The notes under the pieces: generated by a model
Seen by the model: only the letters and a program-made list of their open reading frames with translations
Database searches by the model: none
What the model was told of the DNA's origin: nothing
Part shown: piece by piece, positions 22,353-34,087 of the stretch
Layout: each line of letters begins with the position of its first letter
Numbering within the stretch: position 1 is the first letter of the stretch
Origin: Xanthostigma xanthostigma
Lineage: Eukaryota > Arthropoda > Insecta > Raphidioptera > Raphidiidae
Assembly: GCA_963575645.1 (NCBI GenBank)
Contig: OY754471.1
Location: 36,464,401 to 36,528,400 of the forward strand
Direction of reading: 5' to 3'
Length of the DNA stretch: 64,000 bases
Position numbers and translations under genes: made by a program

Positions 22353-23117
22353 AGAAGGAAATTCGAATACATTCGGTAGCAGCACGAAAAGCCGAGAGCT
22401 TTCCTATTTAAAACTTGTGAATAACAAGCAATCTTTGACATATTTTTGTATGAACAAGTCTGTTTTACAAATTATTGTATTAGACAAATAATTCTGATTT
22501 ATAGAATTTTCCTTGCGGGCAATAGTAGTCACGTTGAAATCACTTTGTGTAAAAGGTTGTACTTTCTTCCATCAAAATTCTTCTGATTTCCATAAACAAA
22601 TCACACGACTTTTCACTGACGTTTGTTGCTGGCAATCGTCGCCAGTCAGTCAAGGAGAGATATTAAAACAAAGCACACTCACACAGAGACGTATTATTTA
22701 AGCAAAAGAAGAGATAATTTATGTTATACAAAAACAAAACAACCGTATTTTATATACGTACTTACATATTATATAATACTTGTTATAAAACGTACGGAAT
22801 ATAAATAGCAAGCCCCAGAATCCACTAAAAACAATTTAATCTTAACAAAGTGTGCAGCAGAGTGAGAAAATCATTCCCAACTACGAAATGTCTCGTTTCC
22901 TTTCATCGCGGCGTGAAATAAGATACACACAAGACACCGTTCACAAAATCTTTCTTTTCCACCGTCCGCGACTCCCGCGCACCGCGTTGACTGTTTGCTG
23001 TAAGTGGGTGATATCCTTCATGTGCCACACAGCGCATTACCGACTGCATAATATTTTTAGGGCTGAGATTTCGCTACCTCTTGATACCTTGACATAGAAT
23101 CGAAGCTGCCTGGCTAT
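22353..23117. other. Unassigned DNA
   Basis: Short frames (61-81 codons) only. The 22900-23010 part is somewhat GC-rich. I can name nothing here. Confidence 0.3.
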
Positions 23118-23127
23118 ATATTGTAAC

Positions 23128-23655
23128 TAGTGATGTGCCGGATCGTTAAAAATGTATATCCGCGGATACGGATCTGAATACGGATATTTGGTTTCAAGTT
23201 CCGCGGATACGGATACAGATCTTAACTTTCTTAGAGTACGCGGCGGTAAATATTGCACATTGACCTTTGGAAAGAGACTATCTGTTATGGGAAAAAGTTA
23301 TTGACCTCTTTAAGAGTTAACTCTCATAACAGATTGTCTCTTTCCAAAGATCGATGTGCCATATCGCATTATAAAGATAGTTTTTTAGTACCTTTGAGTT
23401 ATATACTATTGGTATGGTACTCACTACGATAAATGTTTGCAATATAAAGGTGCCAAATACGATTTTAAAAAATAAAAAATAATCTGAATGGAATTTAACA
23501 GTTTTTCATTATTACCTAATCACATATATATATAAAATTACATCTAATAATTGAAAATTAATAAGGTAAAAGATCCGCCAAAAACTAACGGATACGGATC
23601 TTTCTTCTCCCTCGGATATCCGCGGATACGGATACGGATATCCGGCACATCACTA
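23128..23655 (+). mobile_element. hAT MITE W1
   Basis: 528 bp with terminal inverted repeats TAGTGATGTGCCGGAT and an 8-bp target duplication ATTGTAAC at 23120-23127 and 23656-23663, diagnostic of the hAT superfamily. Repeated GATACGGAT and GTATCCGC-type words lie at both subterminal regions, likely transposase-binding sites. Inner inverted segments GGAAAGAGACTATCTG / CAGATTGTCTCTTTCC form a hairpin near 23270-23346. No ORF of transposase type. Confidence 0.9.
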
Positions 23656-24092
23656 ATTGTAACATACGCTTCCCGACCTTGGCTTCCGTTTCGGTGTCGG
23701 GCTAACAATAGCGCACAGAACGCCGGCATGAGACTTTGTTGTATAAGCAGGAAGCCAAACTTCTTTGTATTGCCTGAAGAACTAGATGCCGACAACGGCG
23801 GGTTTGCAACACAAAGGAAACCGGCGAAATTGCGCGGAAAATATATCGCGGCCGGTAATGTTTGACCCACGCGGCGGAAAGATATAAATAGAATGCGCCT
23901 ACAGTGAGGAGAGGAGACGCCATTTGGACACGGTGTAGTGAAGACGTGGATTATTACGAAATAAATAAATATATCGGTGGTTATTAGACCATTAAGTGCA
24001 GATATAAATATTTACAGAAATGTGCGAAGATAAATGCTGTGAACTCGATTACACACACTGTCCAAGTGCGTCCACATCATCTCCCCTGTGTC

Positions 24093-24099
24093 TTATATA
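24093..24099 (-). promoter_or_regulatory. TATA box of solo LTR
   Basis: Plus-strand TTATATA, i.e. TATATAA on the minus strand, followed in that direction by GACACAGGGGAG, which would be near the start of R. It is placed about 15 bp downstream of the heat-shock element. Confidence 0.5.
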
Positions 24100-24114
24100 C
24101 GCTGGCGCGTGATC

Positions 24115-24127
24115 GAACATTCTGGAA
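24115..24127 (-). promoter_or_regulatory. Heat-shock element in solo LTR
   Basis: GAACATTCTGGAA is a perfect three-block nGAAnnTTCnnGAA heat-shock factor site. It lies 15 bp from the TATATAA at 24093-24099. The order HSE then TATA on the minus strand is the same as in the LTR at 45393. Function is inferred. Confidence 0.6.
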
Positions 24128-24240
24128 AAAATCTACCTGCGTCGATATTCTTCTACGCAATTTTAGAAAGTTCGGGATTTTGCTACCTGCTTCTACAAAA
24201 CTCTATACCTGCGCGCAGTGGTAGCGGCGTGCGTCACAAT

Positions 24241-24761
24241 TAGTGATGTGCCGGATATCCGTATCCGCGGGTATCCGAGGGAGAAGAAAGATCCGTATCC
24301 GTATCCGTTAGTTTTATGGCGGATCTTTTACGGATCTTTTACCTTATTAATTTTCAATTCATAGATGAAATTTTATATACATATATTATATAGGTGATTA
24401 GGTAATAACGAAAATTCCATTCAGATTATTTTTTATTTCCTATAATCGTATTTGGCACCTTTATATTGCAAACATTTATCGTAGTGAGTACCATACCAAT
24501 AGTACATAACTCAAAGATAATGAGATATTGCACATAGATCTTTGGAAAGAGACAATCTGTTATGAGAATTAACTCTTAAAGAATTCAATAACTTTTTCCC
24601 ATAATAGATAGTCTCTTTCCAAAGGTCGATGTGCAATATTTACCGCCGCGTACTCTAAGAAAGTTAAGATCCGTATCCGTATTCGCGGATCTTGAAACCA
24701 AATATCCGTATTCAGATCCGTATCCGCGGATATACATTTTTAACGATCCGGCACATCACTA
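24241..24761 (-). mobile_element. hAT MITE W2
   Basis: 521 bp, the inverse of W1 with small indels and the same TAGTGATGTGCCGGAT ends. The 8-bp duplication is GTCACAAT at 24233-24240 and 24762-24769. Read in the orientation of the element the target is ATTGTGAC, one base from the W1 target ATTGTAAC. Confidence 0.9.
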
Positions 24762-24862
24762 GTCACAATATCGAAAAAACTTCCACATAGAATGACAAAC
24801 AATTTCTAATTAAATGTCTAATAAAAATTAATATTTTTTTTTTATTTTTCTTTCACCTATAG

Positions 24863-24950
24863 TTTGAAGCGACCCGTTCAATCAAACAAAAGAACTCGTC
24901 GCAGTAAACCAGCTACGAACACTTATTGTTCTTGTCGATCGAAAAAATAA
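24863..24950 (+). CDS. Candidate terminal exon (unrecognised)
   Basis: A long pyrimidine tract (24829-24855) leads to CACCTATAG, a good 3' splice site at 24862. In one frame the following sequence stays open to TAA at 24948-24950, giving a basic peptide of about 28 residues ending TYCSCRSKK. The other frames stop or have no pattern. There is no nearby AATAAA, no matching donor in view and no family I recognise. It may be a chance acceptor in T-rich DNA. Confidence 0.2.
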
Positions 24951-26891
24951 GAAAATCCTAAAAACAATTCAACAGTCTCTTTTACGCGAGACGAAAGTAA
25001 ACACATAACCTGGAATCGACGGAAGCACCTGGTATAATAATATGTTAGAGGTATGTTGCAGGAGGCAGAGCACTTTGTTTATTCTGGCGTTATTATTATT
25101 CCAGTTGTATTTCCACAACATATCAAAGCGCACCCATCGCTGTTTACTTTAACTTACACTGTTTTTGTTTTTACTTTGCACAGCAGACGCGAGTGTTTGA
25201 GAACTCAAAGCACGACTGTTAAACAATATCAGATTTATATACATTTTTTTTTTATTTTCAATGCTTCTTTACGTATCCAAAAAACTGAGATTTGTATTAC
25301 ACGAGTAAATCTTACCTTCACACCGTGTACTGAAGATCTGCCATTTGACAGTCAGTTAGGATGTTTATCACAGAGATATTTAATAATATAAATATCTCTG
25401 GTTTATCATATTTTTTACTCTTATGGCCATATTCACTGAACGTAGGCAGTTATTTATTCGGTTCATTTGTTCTTCAGGTAAATATTTTTCCGAATAAATA
25501 GCGATAATTAAATTCAGCAACCATAATTGTATTCTGTCTTACTTCCAGGGTATAAATATTTATTGATTGATAAAATAATAACAACGGCCACATAGATCAT
25601 AATACCAAATCTATAAACGTGGAGTTGGAGTATTATATTTACAGTTTGCTCGTGTGAATTTATTTATGTATTGTTTATTAACCTTTTGTGAAGTGTATAG
25701 TTGTAAAACATTATAGTGTTTTGTGTGCAATTGGGTTATAAAACATTATTATTTTGTGATTTTTTTTTTGACGTTTACACTAACGCAATCGGTCGGATTT
25801 TTGGGTGAACGTCAAAATATTCAACAAAAAGAGCAAGATTTTTTTATTCTTTAACTAACTTTTCTACCTGACAATTTGTTTGGTGAATTGAAAGTAAATT
25901 TTATTCTAACGAATGTTCGAATATTAGTAACTTCTATGTTTATTAGTATTCGGTGAATATGGGCATAAATCATAGTCCTAAAAATCTACACTTGCACAAT
26001 AATTAGTGTTCCGTGCCATCAGCCCGCTACTTGTGTGCTATTTTGGTTCGGCAATTATAAAGAAATAAATAATTAAATTGCTCATAACAATTAATCGCAC
26101 TAGAATTTTTCAATTGTGATATTTTTCATTTTCAATGTTCATGATTTTTTTCAGATTTTTCAGAGCTGTTGTTTAGGCGATGTTGGTAGGGGACAGTTAT
26201 TTTAAACGTTTTTCTTATTATTAAAAAATAAAAAAAGAAAAATACAATAAATGCATTTGTGCTTCCATACGATTTCATTTGCCAGCCTTCGCGATGGCCT
26301 TGAAAAAAGTTTTTTTTCCATTTCTCATTTCACCCTCTGAAATTATCTTCCAGAAATAAAATTCATTTTTTTTATATTTCACATGTGTGATTGGACCACA
26401 ATGTAGAAGCATTTTCGAGCGTTGAATTTATTGCATTCTTTTCTGAATTTTAAATTGATATTTCAGTTTTTTTAAGTATAAAGAGTATGAGTTTCATGAG
26501 TTTCATCAATATCTACGTCTTGAAAACTGTGTAAGTTATAAGCAATCAAAGATGCAAATATCTACGAGTTTTTGAGAAAAAAATACGCTTTTTTATACGT
26601 TCGCTGGAATAAACTTCTATAGCGAGTAAAAAATTTATCTAGGATTTCATAAGAAATTTAATGTTAATAAAATATTTTCAAGTAGTACCTACACATCAAT
26701 ATATCAATAAAATTTAGTAAGTAAAATAAATTTTAATAGAATATTTCCAAATTTATTTACACTTTTACAGAATCAATTCTGGTTTGTGAACGACTGGAGC
26801 AATTTTATGGAACCCTAGTACAAAATATAACTGGAATTCCAAGGTGCCCAGGTACTTTTTATTCGGTTACGATGTCTGCTTCATACAAATA
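24951..26891. other. Unassigned AT-rich DNA
   Basis: Nearly 2 kb without recognisable gene, repeat or RNA. A 112-codon plus frame at 25053-25391 has AT-rich codon use and no motif. TTTGACGTTTACAC (25769) is partly inverted in GGTGAACGTCAAA (25803), a small hairpin. Confidence 0.4.
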
Positions 26892-27508
26892 TCTATACTA
26901 ATATATAAAGCTGAGTAGTTTGTTTGTTTGTTTGAACGCGCTAATCTCAGGAACTACTGGTTCAAATTGAATAAATTTTTTTTTGTTGGATAGCCCATTT
27001 ACCGAGGAAGGCTATAGGCTATATAATATTACGCTACGACCATTAGGAGCGGAGCTTTAATGAAAAATGTTGCAAAAAGTATCTCAAAAATAAGCTTCTA
27101 TTCATGTGAAATGCACTAACTAGATATACTCATATAAGTGGTGAAAGAACACAACGTCAGGTAGATCAATCGGTAGCGCATGCGACTGTCAATATCAGGG
27201 TCGTGGGTTCGAGCCCCACGTTGGGTGAATATATTTTTATTTTTTTTTTAATTTTTTACATTGCTTTCTTCTAAGGCTTACATTTAAATTTATTTTAATT
27301 TTATTTAATTCATTTAAAAAAAAAATATTAGTTAAAAAAAGTTTAAATACTGCTCTTTATCGACAAAAACTTTTGAACGGTAACTCCGATCATCATGAAA
27401 TTTGGACACAACATTCATCTTGGTAAACTAAGATGAATGTGTGTACTCATGTCCCTTCCTTCCCCATTCATTCTTTTGCACCCGGGTGAAACCGGGCGGG
27501 ACCGCTAG
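26892..27508 (+). mobile_element. Non-autonomous Helitron with tRNA-like module, copy 2
   Basis: TC at 26892-26893 follows A; CTAG at 27505-27508 precedes T. The subterminal hairpin CCCGG-GTGAAA-CCGGG is intact, 12 nt before CTAG. Motif order is the same as in the 6041 copy, including CGAGGAAGGCTATAGGCTAT and ACGGTAACTCCGATCATCAT. The tRNA-like block is at 27153-27227. No ORF. Confidence 0.85.
27153..27227 (+). pseudogene. tRNA-Lys-like module in Helitron, decayed copy
   Basis: The 3' half GGGTCGTGGGTTCGAGCCCC and ACGTTGGGTG matches tRNA-Lys closely. The 5' half (CAACGTCAGGTAGATCAATC) has lost the acceptor stem, and the anticodon loop reads CTGTCAA. It keeps an intact B box. Its relative position in the Helitron equals that in the 6041 copy, so the block predates the spread of these two copies. 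Confidence 0.75.
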
Positions 27509-27597
27509 TATACTAAATAATATACAAACATATTCCCTCGATTGAGACTGCGGACAAAAATTAATAACTAAAGTTTAGTAAATAAAAGTGCATTTTA

Positions 27598-28145
27598 CCT
27601 TTCCAATTTCACAAGTGGGGGGGCATGTACTATTTCACTTTTCAAGGAAAAAGTTTGTTCGTCTGTTCAAAAGGGAGAGCCTTTGTTTTGGGGGAAAACA
27701 GACATGTGCAGAAGAGATATGTGTTATAACGTTGAATGAATCAATAAATTAGGGGTTATGCACGTCATCCTAGAAGAATTTTACTATAACGTTGCTTTCC
27801 ATTATAATGGTATACCTACTTTATATCACGATTTATTTTTTCATTTATTTTTGCAAGAATAATTCGTAAGAAATGTTTTTATAAGCTCTTATAGGTTCGT
27901 AAATATTGTGAAAATAAAAAAAAATGACTATTTTTTTGTTCTGAAGATGTCAAAAATAAGGTATAGGTAACTGACAAGCATGCTGTGGTTGATTTTCACC
28001 TGTGAAACCATACGATTTAATCAGGCAAACGAAAATTAAATATATATTATTTATTACTAGCCGTTACCCGTGTCAACGTTCGCATTAACAGTTTAATTTT
28101 ATTTATTATAAGTCAGATGTCTACATTTTTAAAATTGGAATGCAA
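27598..28145 (-). repeat. Repeat S, diverged copy
   Basis: It starts CCTTTCCAATTTCACAAGTG, followed by CACTTTTCAAGG, GGGGGAAAACAGAC, GTGCAGAAGAGATATG and, near the far end, TTACCCGTGTCAACG and TAAAATTGGAATG, all matching S in order. Divergence is the highest of the longer copies. It holds the 50-bp insertion at 27735-27784. Confidence 0.6.
27735..27784 (-). mobile_element. Short SINE/LINE-3'-end-like insertion, copy 2
   Basis: The insert AATGAATCAATAAATTAGGG through AGAAGAATTTTAC is bracketed by TATAACGTTG at 27725-27734 and 27785-27794. Other S copies have no such insert at this point. In reverse complement it matches the 87-bp insertion at 9939 (TTCTAGGATGACGTGCATAA). Confidence 0.6.
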
Positions 28146-30031
28146 ATAAATAATTTTGTAGAATTTTTATAATAATAATAATATTGTTAAGTTAAAGATT
28201 ATTCTGATTGCATATTTTCGTTTCATTTGTTTCACTTGAACATTAAAATCACACACGAGCCACGAGGTTAACACAATCTACAAGTTATTCAGTAATATAT
28301 GTACATGAAATTATTCATATATTGATTATATAATATTTATAGGTTATGTAGTCATGGAGGTAATCTGAAAGCGTAACTTTTAGAGACGGATTACACACAA
28401 TGTAAGCAAATTACAGTTCGGTGATGGGACGACGCTTTGCAAACGAAAGCTTAATGTCATTTGCATATCCATCCAGAGATTAGTTTGTTTGTCTGATGGT
28501 TAATCAAACTTACAACAATCAGACATAAATTGGAATGCTGACGTTCACTCAAAACGTTCAAAGTGCAAACACATACGTGCCTGTATAGTTACCATAAGAT
28601 CACCTCAGTACTCAATAATAATTGTATACCTATTCAGTGAGCCGTTCACTCACTGGTTTATTTACAAGTGCGTTAAATCATATATTTAATACCCTCTATA
28701 TTGCTAGCAAAGATCGGGAGAAAGACTTAAACACTACGGTGTAGACATTTATACGTCTGTCTCATTTATTATAGGCTGAGTCTCATGCGCATGCCCATGA
28801 ATGTTTGTAGAGAGTTATAGAGTTTGCACATGGAACTATGCTGTGAAAAGAAAATGGCTTGCTCTATTTCTCTACAGACGCGACACTTGCGCACGAGTCA
28901 AGTAAAAAGAAAGAGATAGAAACAGTAATTTGCTGTCTCAGTTAAATATATGCGTTAAATAGAACAGAATATAAATAATATATTTGTCTCATAGAACTCG
29001 GGTTGCAGTGCGAAACCCTGCCGATAATATAGTGTATTTGCTAAGGCAGTGAGTGTGACTCCATTATATAAACTTAACTTTGTTTTTGAACAAAATTAAT
29101 AATTATACCCCTTAATACACCCCTTAAAACAATATTTTTTTCGTAATTTCAATAATATTATCAATTCAACATCTGTACCAAATTATATATACCCTTCAGT
29201 AAATAAATCCATATCAGTAAATTTGTGTTTTCATAAAATTTGTAAGTCCGGTCCTGTCGGACCGATTTAATTAAAATTTTTAGCAGCAGATTTTCATAAC
29301 TACTAAAGGGATACATTTCAAATTTGAAACTATTCTGAGAATTTTTTCGGTATTTTTGTGCTCAAAAACATTTTTCAACCCCTAAATACTACCCTTAAAA
29401 TGGCCAGATAAGGCTCATTTTAAATAGGCTCCACATGACAAACTGTTGCTGCATGTATAAAAAAAACTTTAATTATGAGGTCACAATCTATGGCCATTAT
29501 CAGGTCAGATTTTTTTGACACCCAGCATAAGTGTTATTTTGCTCAGAATTTTCTGCTTTATTAACGTGTCTATAGACCGAAGTGTCTCGCATATACGCCT
29601 ATAATATGCTTGCAATTTACAAGCAAATACGGTATACAGTCGTTTACAAGCGAGTCATTCTGGAACGTGGCCTATGACTATACGTTATTAGTAGTATTCC
29701 ATTGGGACAATTGTATTTACATGAAAATATGAACCTTTTGTACAGACTTCACCACGGAAACAAGCCAGCACACACTGGTAGACCTTAATTTGACGGTCTA
29801 CTGCTCCAGAACTATTAAGGATGTAAACCCCAAACTTTATGATATATAATATATCAATTATAATACTAAGATTGCTATCAGATTTGTATGTGTTTGCGTA
29901 GGCGCAATTTCACTAGACGCTTGATTCAAATTAATTAAAAAAGTCGGGTCGTAGTGCCAAGCTCCGTTGTCAATATAATATAGTGTATTTGTTAATACAG
30001 GCAGTGTGACTTTATTAAGTGAAGTTAGCTT
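28146..30031. other. Unassigned DNA with scattered repeat scraps
   Basis: A segment of about 70 bp occurs twice in direct orientation (28998-29066 and 29943-30018, sharing TATAGTGTATTTG and CAGTGTGACT-like words). A scrap of foldback F1 is at about 29481-29540 (GTCACAATCTATGGCCATTA...ACCCAGCATAAG). No gene is visible. Confidence 0.4.
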
Positions 30032-30487
30032 TTACCATTCCAACACACTAGTTTAGATCAAAAATCACTTTTATAAATTTCACAATATCTTTTCGTTTTG
30101 AAAACGTCCCCCGAATCCAAAAAACATATTTTTGGAAAAACTGTAAGTCTGTTTGTCTGTGAGTACGATGCAGGTCAAACGGATGAGCGGATTGAACCAA
30201 ATTTTGGTAGATTGTTTGGTATGCAAATATGAAGAGCCATATTGTTTTTGGGGAGAAGACATTTATATGCTATAATGGTGTTATTTATATAATAATAGTA
30301 TACTTTTCATAACGGCTTATTATTCTATTTATTTTTTCAAGAAAGTTTCGTTACACATTTTTTTTTCTAAACTTTAGTTTCGGAAATATTTTGAAAATAA
30401 AAAAAAATCTGCTGTTCTTTTGTTTTGTAGATCTGTCAGAAATAACCTAGTTAAGCGTACTTTGATTAATTTTTACATGACGTGAAA
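30032..30487 (-). repeat. Repeat S, 3'-truncated copy
   Basis: Starts TTTACCATTCCAACACACTA, continues through GAATCCAAAAAACATATTTT and TTTTTACATGACGTG, then stops matching at about 30487. The GGGACCATTCC end is absent. Confidence 0.75.
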
Positions 30488-31870
30488 CAACTCGTTGTAC
30501 TTGTTTTGAAATTTCTTTGTATAACTTCAAACGGGGATCAGAACTTAAACTTTATAAAAAAATTTATAATCTGAGATGTAGAGTTGTGGATTTTCCAGAA
30601 ATTTTTCTAAGCCACTAAATTAAGGTATTGTAAAATTAAACTCTCATCCACTAGAGGCTACAAGTAAACAAAACGAGTATTTTCATCAGCTGTGGATGTA
30701 ATGCTCTTTTGAGTTTTTCCCTTCTAACAAAAACAATAATCTAGTGCTGTTTACATGAGGGGAATTCCCTTTGTAACTGTAGCAGGCAGTACAGTGGTGC
30801 CATCTTCAAGAGAAATGGGTGTGCTCTTTTATTATGAAATAGAATGAATTGATTTGCTGTGAGTTGTAAAATAAATAATATGAAAAATCTTAAAGAAAAC
30901 AGAGTTAAACTTAATTTTATTCATGTGGATTACAAAATTAGAATTATAACCTGTGGTTTTTGTATAAATGGTACAGAAATTGACTAATAAAACAGAGTAT
31001 GGAAAGTTCAATTATGTCCTATAAAAAAATTACTAAAACATTGCTTTTGCATTGAAAATTATCCTCCCCACATGACTACTCAGAAGGCCCGAGAAAAATG
31101 TTTACGTGAACCACAACGAGCTTGGGGGTCTTATGGCTGCTTATCACAACACTGTAGACATCTAAAATATTTAATACTTGATATTTGGAAAATCGATAAA
31201 CTGTCGTTTTAGATTTATTTAATCGCGTTTAGTCGCCACCAATTGCTATGCAGTGCAGTGCTATAGACATAACTAGTAATTAAAATTATTGTTTGATTCT
31301 GTGGATAGATAATAATTACCAATTAAAACTTGCACATTACATTGTTTTATGTCTGTCTACCCAGTGTCTGTTTATTTCATGACATGAAAATAAATGCGTC
31401 AGATCCATCGTGGTTTCAAGCCTTTTGTTACTAAATAGTAGACAGTATGAATTTAGATTAGCTTAGGAATTAAAGAGACATGTGTGTGTCCAGCTAGTAC
31501 ACTCATAGTACTTGTAAACATCTTTTGTGTGTATGTTTCAAGAATATATGACGTATGTGCTAGCTTTTACTTGACGTATATCCGTTCGGTTTTTCGTCAC
31601 ATCGATGTTTAGTCATCAATTTTATGTCATCTATATATTTGGAGGGTGGGGAGCGAGTTTAAAAATATTTACATTAATCATAACAAATCATTTTAATATA
31701 CAGTGGGCGCTTTAGTGTTCTGTTCCAGAAAGCATTGTCAGAAAATCTGATTTGAGAATGTTCTTAGATTGTAATTATTTTTGATGTCAGTATGCTGTTG
31801 CGTTTTAGACTAAATGTAAAAAGATAAAAATAAAACATAACAATAATAATAATAATACATGTATATTTTA
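30488..31870. other. Unassigned DNA
   Basis: No gene. Contains a scrap of foldback F1 at about 31723-31785 (AAGCATTGTCAGAAAATCTG) and an (ATA)n run near 31843-31857. Confidence 0.4.
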
Positions 31871-32510
31871 TTTACCATTTCAACCCACAAGTGGGGAATG
31901 GTACTTACTAGTTTAGGTCAATAATCACTTTTCAAAAATTTTACAATATCTTTCCGTTTTGAGGTCCTCCGATCCAAAAAACATATTTTTGAAAAAACTA
32001 TGTGCGTCTGTTAGTCTTTGAACACGATACAGGTCAAACGGATGAGCGGATTGAAACCAAATTTTGGGAGGATGTGTGGCATGCAAATATGAAGACCCCT
32101 ATTGTTTTTGGGGAAAATCGGCGCATGTGCAGAAGAGATATATGCTACAACGGTGTTTTTTATATAATAATGGTATACTTTTCATAACGGCTTATTCTTC
32201 TATTTATTTTTTCAAGAAAATTTTGTTACAACATTTTTTTCTAAACTTTATAGTTTCAGAAATATTTTTAAAATAAAAAAAATCAGCCGCACTTTTGTTT
32301 TATGGATCTGTCAGAAATAAACTAGTTCGGCATGCTTTGATTAATGTTATGTAGGTAACCATGGCAACGAATAGCAAATATCATATTGAATACTAGCCAT
32401 TACCCGAGTCACCTCACACAATATAAGAAATTTTATTTTCTTTATTATAATCAAATGTCAACATTTTTGAAGTTGGAATGGTCCCGTCGCCCAATTGGCT
32501 GGAATTTTTA
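31871..32510 (-). repeat. Repeat S, full-length copy
   Basis: From TTTACCATTTCAACCCACAA to CCCAATTGGCTGGAATTTTT, 640 bp, with GGCGCATGTGCAGAAGAG and TAACCATGGCAACGAATAGC inside. It is inverted relative to the copy at 33392, about 880 bp away, so the two could pair. Confidence 0.8.
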
Positions 32511-33391
32511 GAGCGAGTTAGTCGCGTTTAAGTTTTTGAACTTACTTTTTTTATGTCTGGTTATGAATAGGTTAAATAATCCAGTTTATGCCATAATATA
32601 TTCTCATATATTCTCAGCTGCACAGTAATTCGGTATTTACATCCATATATAATTAAATTCAATTTGCTGATATTGGCAAAACTGACACGGCGATGATATA
32701 TTGTTCGTTAATAGTGACGAGATTGCGAATCCAGTCTACTCTACAGCGGCGATCATTCTAACTAATAAATCAAAACGAATTCGTTCATTTCGTTTCCCCC
32801 GTATCTAATGTCGGTAGTCCACTGAAACTTTCATACACCGTAACACCTATTCATCTTGTGAACAATATAACAACGAAATGAAATATTAGATCGTTGTTTT
32901 TTGTGTGCATACAACTGTAGATAAGCTTGGCACTGTTATAGACTATGATGTTTTTTTTTAAGCTGTCCAAAACTACGATAATTTTTCACACTTTTCGGTT
33001 CAAATCATTCGAGTAATAAGGAACCTAATCGACTTCAAAAAGAAGAAGGTCCTATATTCGACGCGTGTGTCATTTTTTATGTCAACCTTAACTTTTCAAG
33101 TGATCAACCAATTTTGACGACATTTTGTACAGAATATTTACCGATTTATACCTTATAATTTTTCAAAAATTGGTTCATTCGTTTTTAACCGACTTAAAAA
33201 AAGAAACTTTTTTTATATACAAGATGAGTCAGACCACCCGTATCAATTGTTTTTTTTTTCGAAAACGGTTAGTCGTAGAGAATTGTGTCAAAAATCTGTA
33301 AGGCCTAATGAAGAATAGAGGGGTGATATTTTGGCCGAGCGTTGTTGGCACCAACATTGGTCCCAATGTGCGGTCCCGGCTTTATAATAAA
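32511..33391. other. Unassigned DNA between inverted S copies
   Basis: Contains AATCGACTTCAAAAAGAAGA (33019) and ACCGACTTAAAAAAAGAAAC (33188), motifs like those common in dispersed moth and butterfly repeats. No ORF or RNA gene is supported. Confidence 0.35.
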
Positions 33392-34087
33392 AAAAAAATT
33401 CCAGCCAATTGGGCGACGGGACCATTCCAACTTCAAAAATATTGACATTTGATTATTATAAAGAATATAAAATTTTTGATATCGTGTAAGGTGACGCGGG
33501 TAATGGCTAGTATTCAATATGATATTTGCTATTCGTTGCCATGGTTACCTACATAATATGTTCCACGACATGTAAAAATTAATCAAAGCATGCTGAACTA
33601 GTTTATTTCTGACAGATCCATAAAACAAAAGAGCGGCTTATTTTTTTTTTATTTTCAAAATATTACCGAAATTATAAAGTTTAGAAAACATTTTTTTTAA
33701 CAAAACTTTCTTGAAAAAATAAATATAATAATAATGCGTTATGAAAAGCATACCATTATTATATAAAAAACACCGTTATAGCATATCTTCTGCGCATGCG
33801 CCGATTTTCCCCAAAAACAATAGGGCTCTTCATATTTACATACCAAACATCCTCCCAAAATTTGGTTTCAATCCGCTCATCCGTTTGGCCTGTATCGTGT
33901 TCACAGACAAACAGACTAACGGACTAACAGACTAACAGACAAACAGACTAACAGACGCACAGAGTTTTTTCAAAAATATGTTTTTTGGATTCGGGGGACC
34001 TCAAAACGGAAAGATATTATAAAATTTTTGAAAAGTGATTTTTGACCTAAACTAGTACCATTCCCCACTTGTGGGTTGGAATGGTAA
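33392..34087 (+). repeat. Repeat S, full-length copy with ACAGACTA minisatellite
   Basis: From AAAAATTCCAGCCAATTGGG to GTGGGTTGGAATGGTAAA. The (ACAGACTA)n region at about 33904-33960 is expanded compared with other copies, which have one or two such units. Confidence 0.8.

Larger units (their letters stand above)
23122..24767 (-). mobile_element. Solo LTR, split by two hAT MITEs
   Basis: Without the inserted W elements the LTR is about 580 bp, begins TGTAAC and ends GTCACA, and is flanked by ATAT on both sides (23118-23121 and 24768-24771). TG...CA ends with a 4-bp duplication fit a Ty3/gypsy-type LTR. No internal retrotransposon sequence adjoins it. Promoter signals read on the minus strand: heat-shock element 24127-24115, then TATATAA at 24099-24093. 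W1 sits within the first 6 bp and W2 within the last 6 bp. The minus-strand segment GAAGCAGGTAGCAAAATCCC resembles a block in the second solo LTR at 45393. Confidence 0.75.

Noticed and set aside
23544..23870. 108- and 104-codon frames on opposite strands
   Set aside because: They cross the boundary between hAT MITE W1 and the solo LTR, so they are chance frames.
23122..24767. Plus-strand LTR promoter using TATAAATA at 23882-23889
   Set aside because: The minus-strand order HSE-TATA matches the second LTR and better fits one promoter; the plus-strand TATA lacks such support, though it cannot be excluded.
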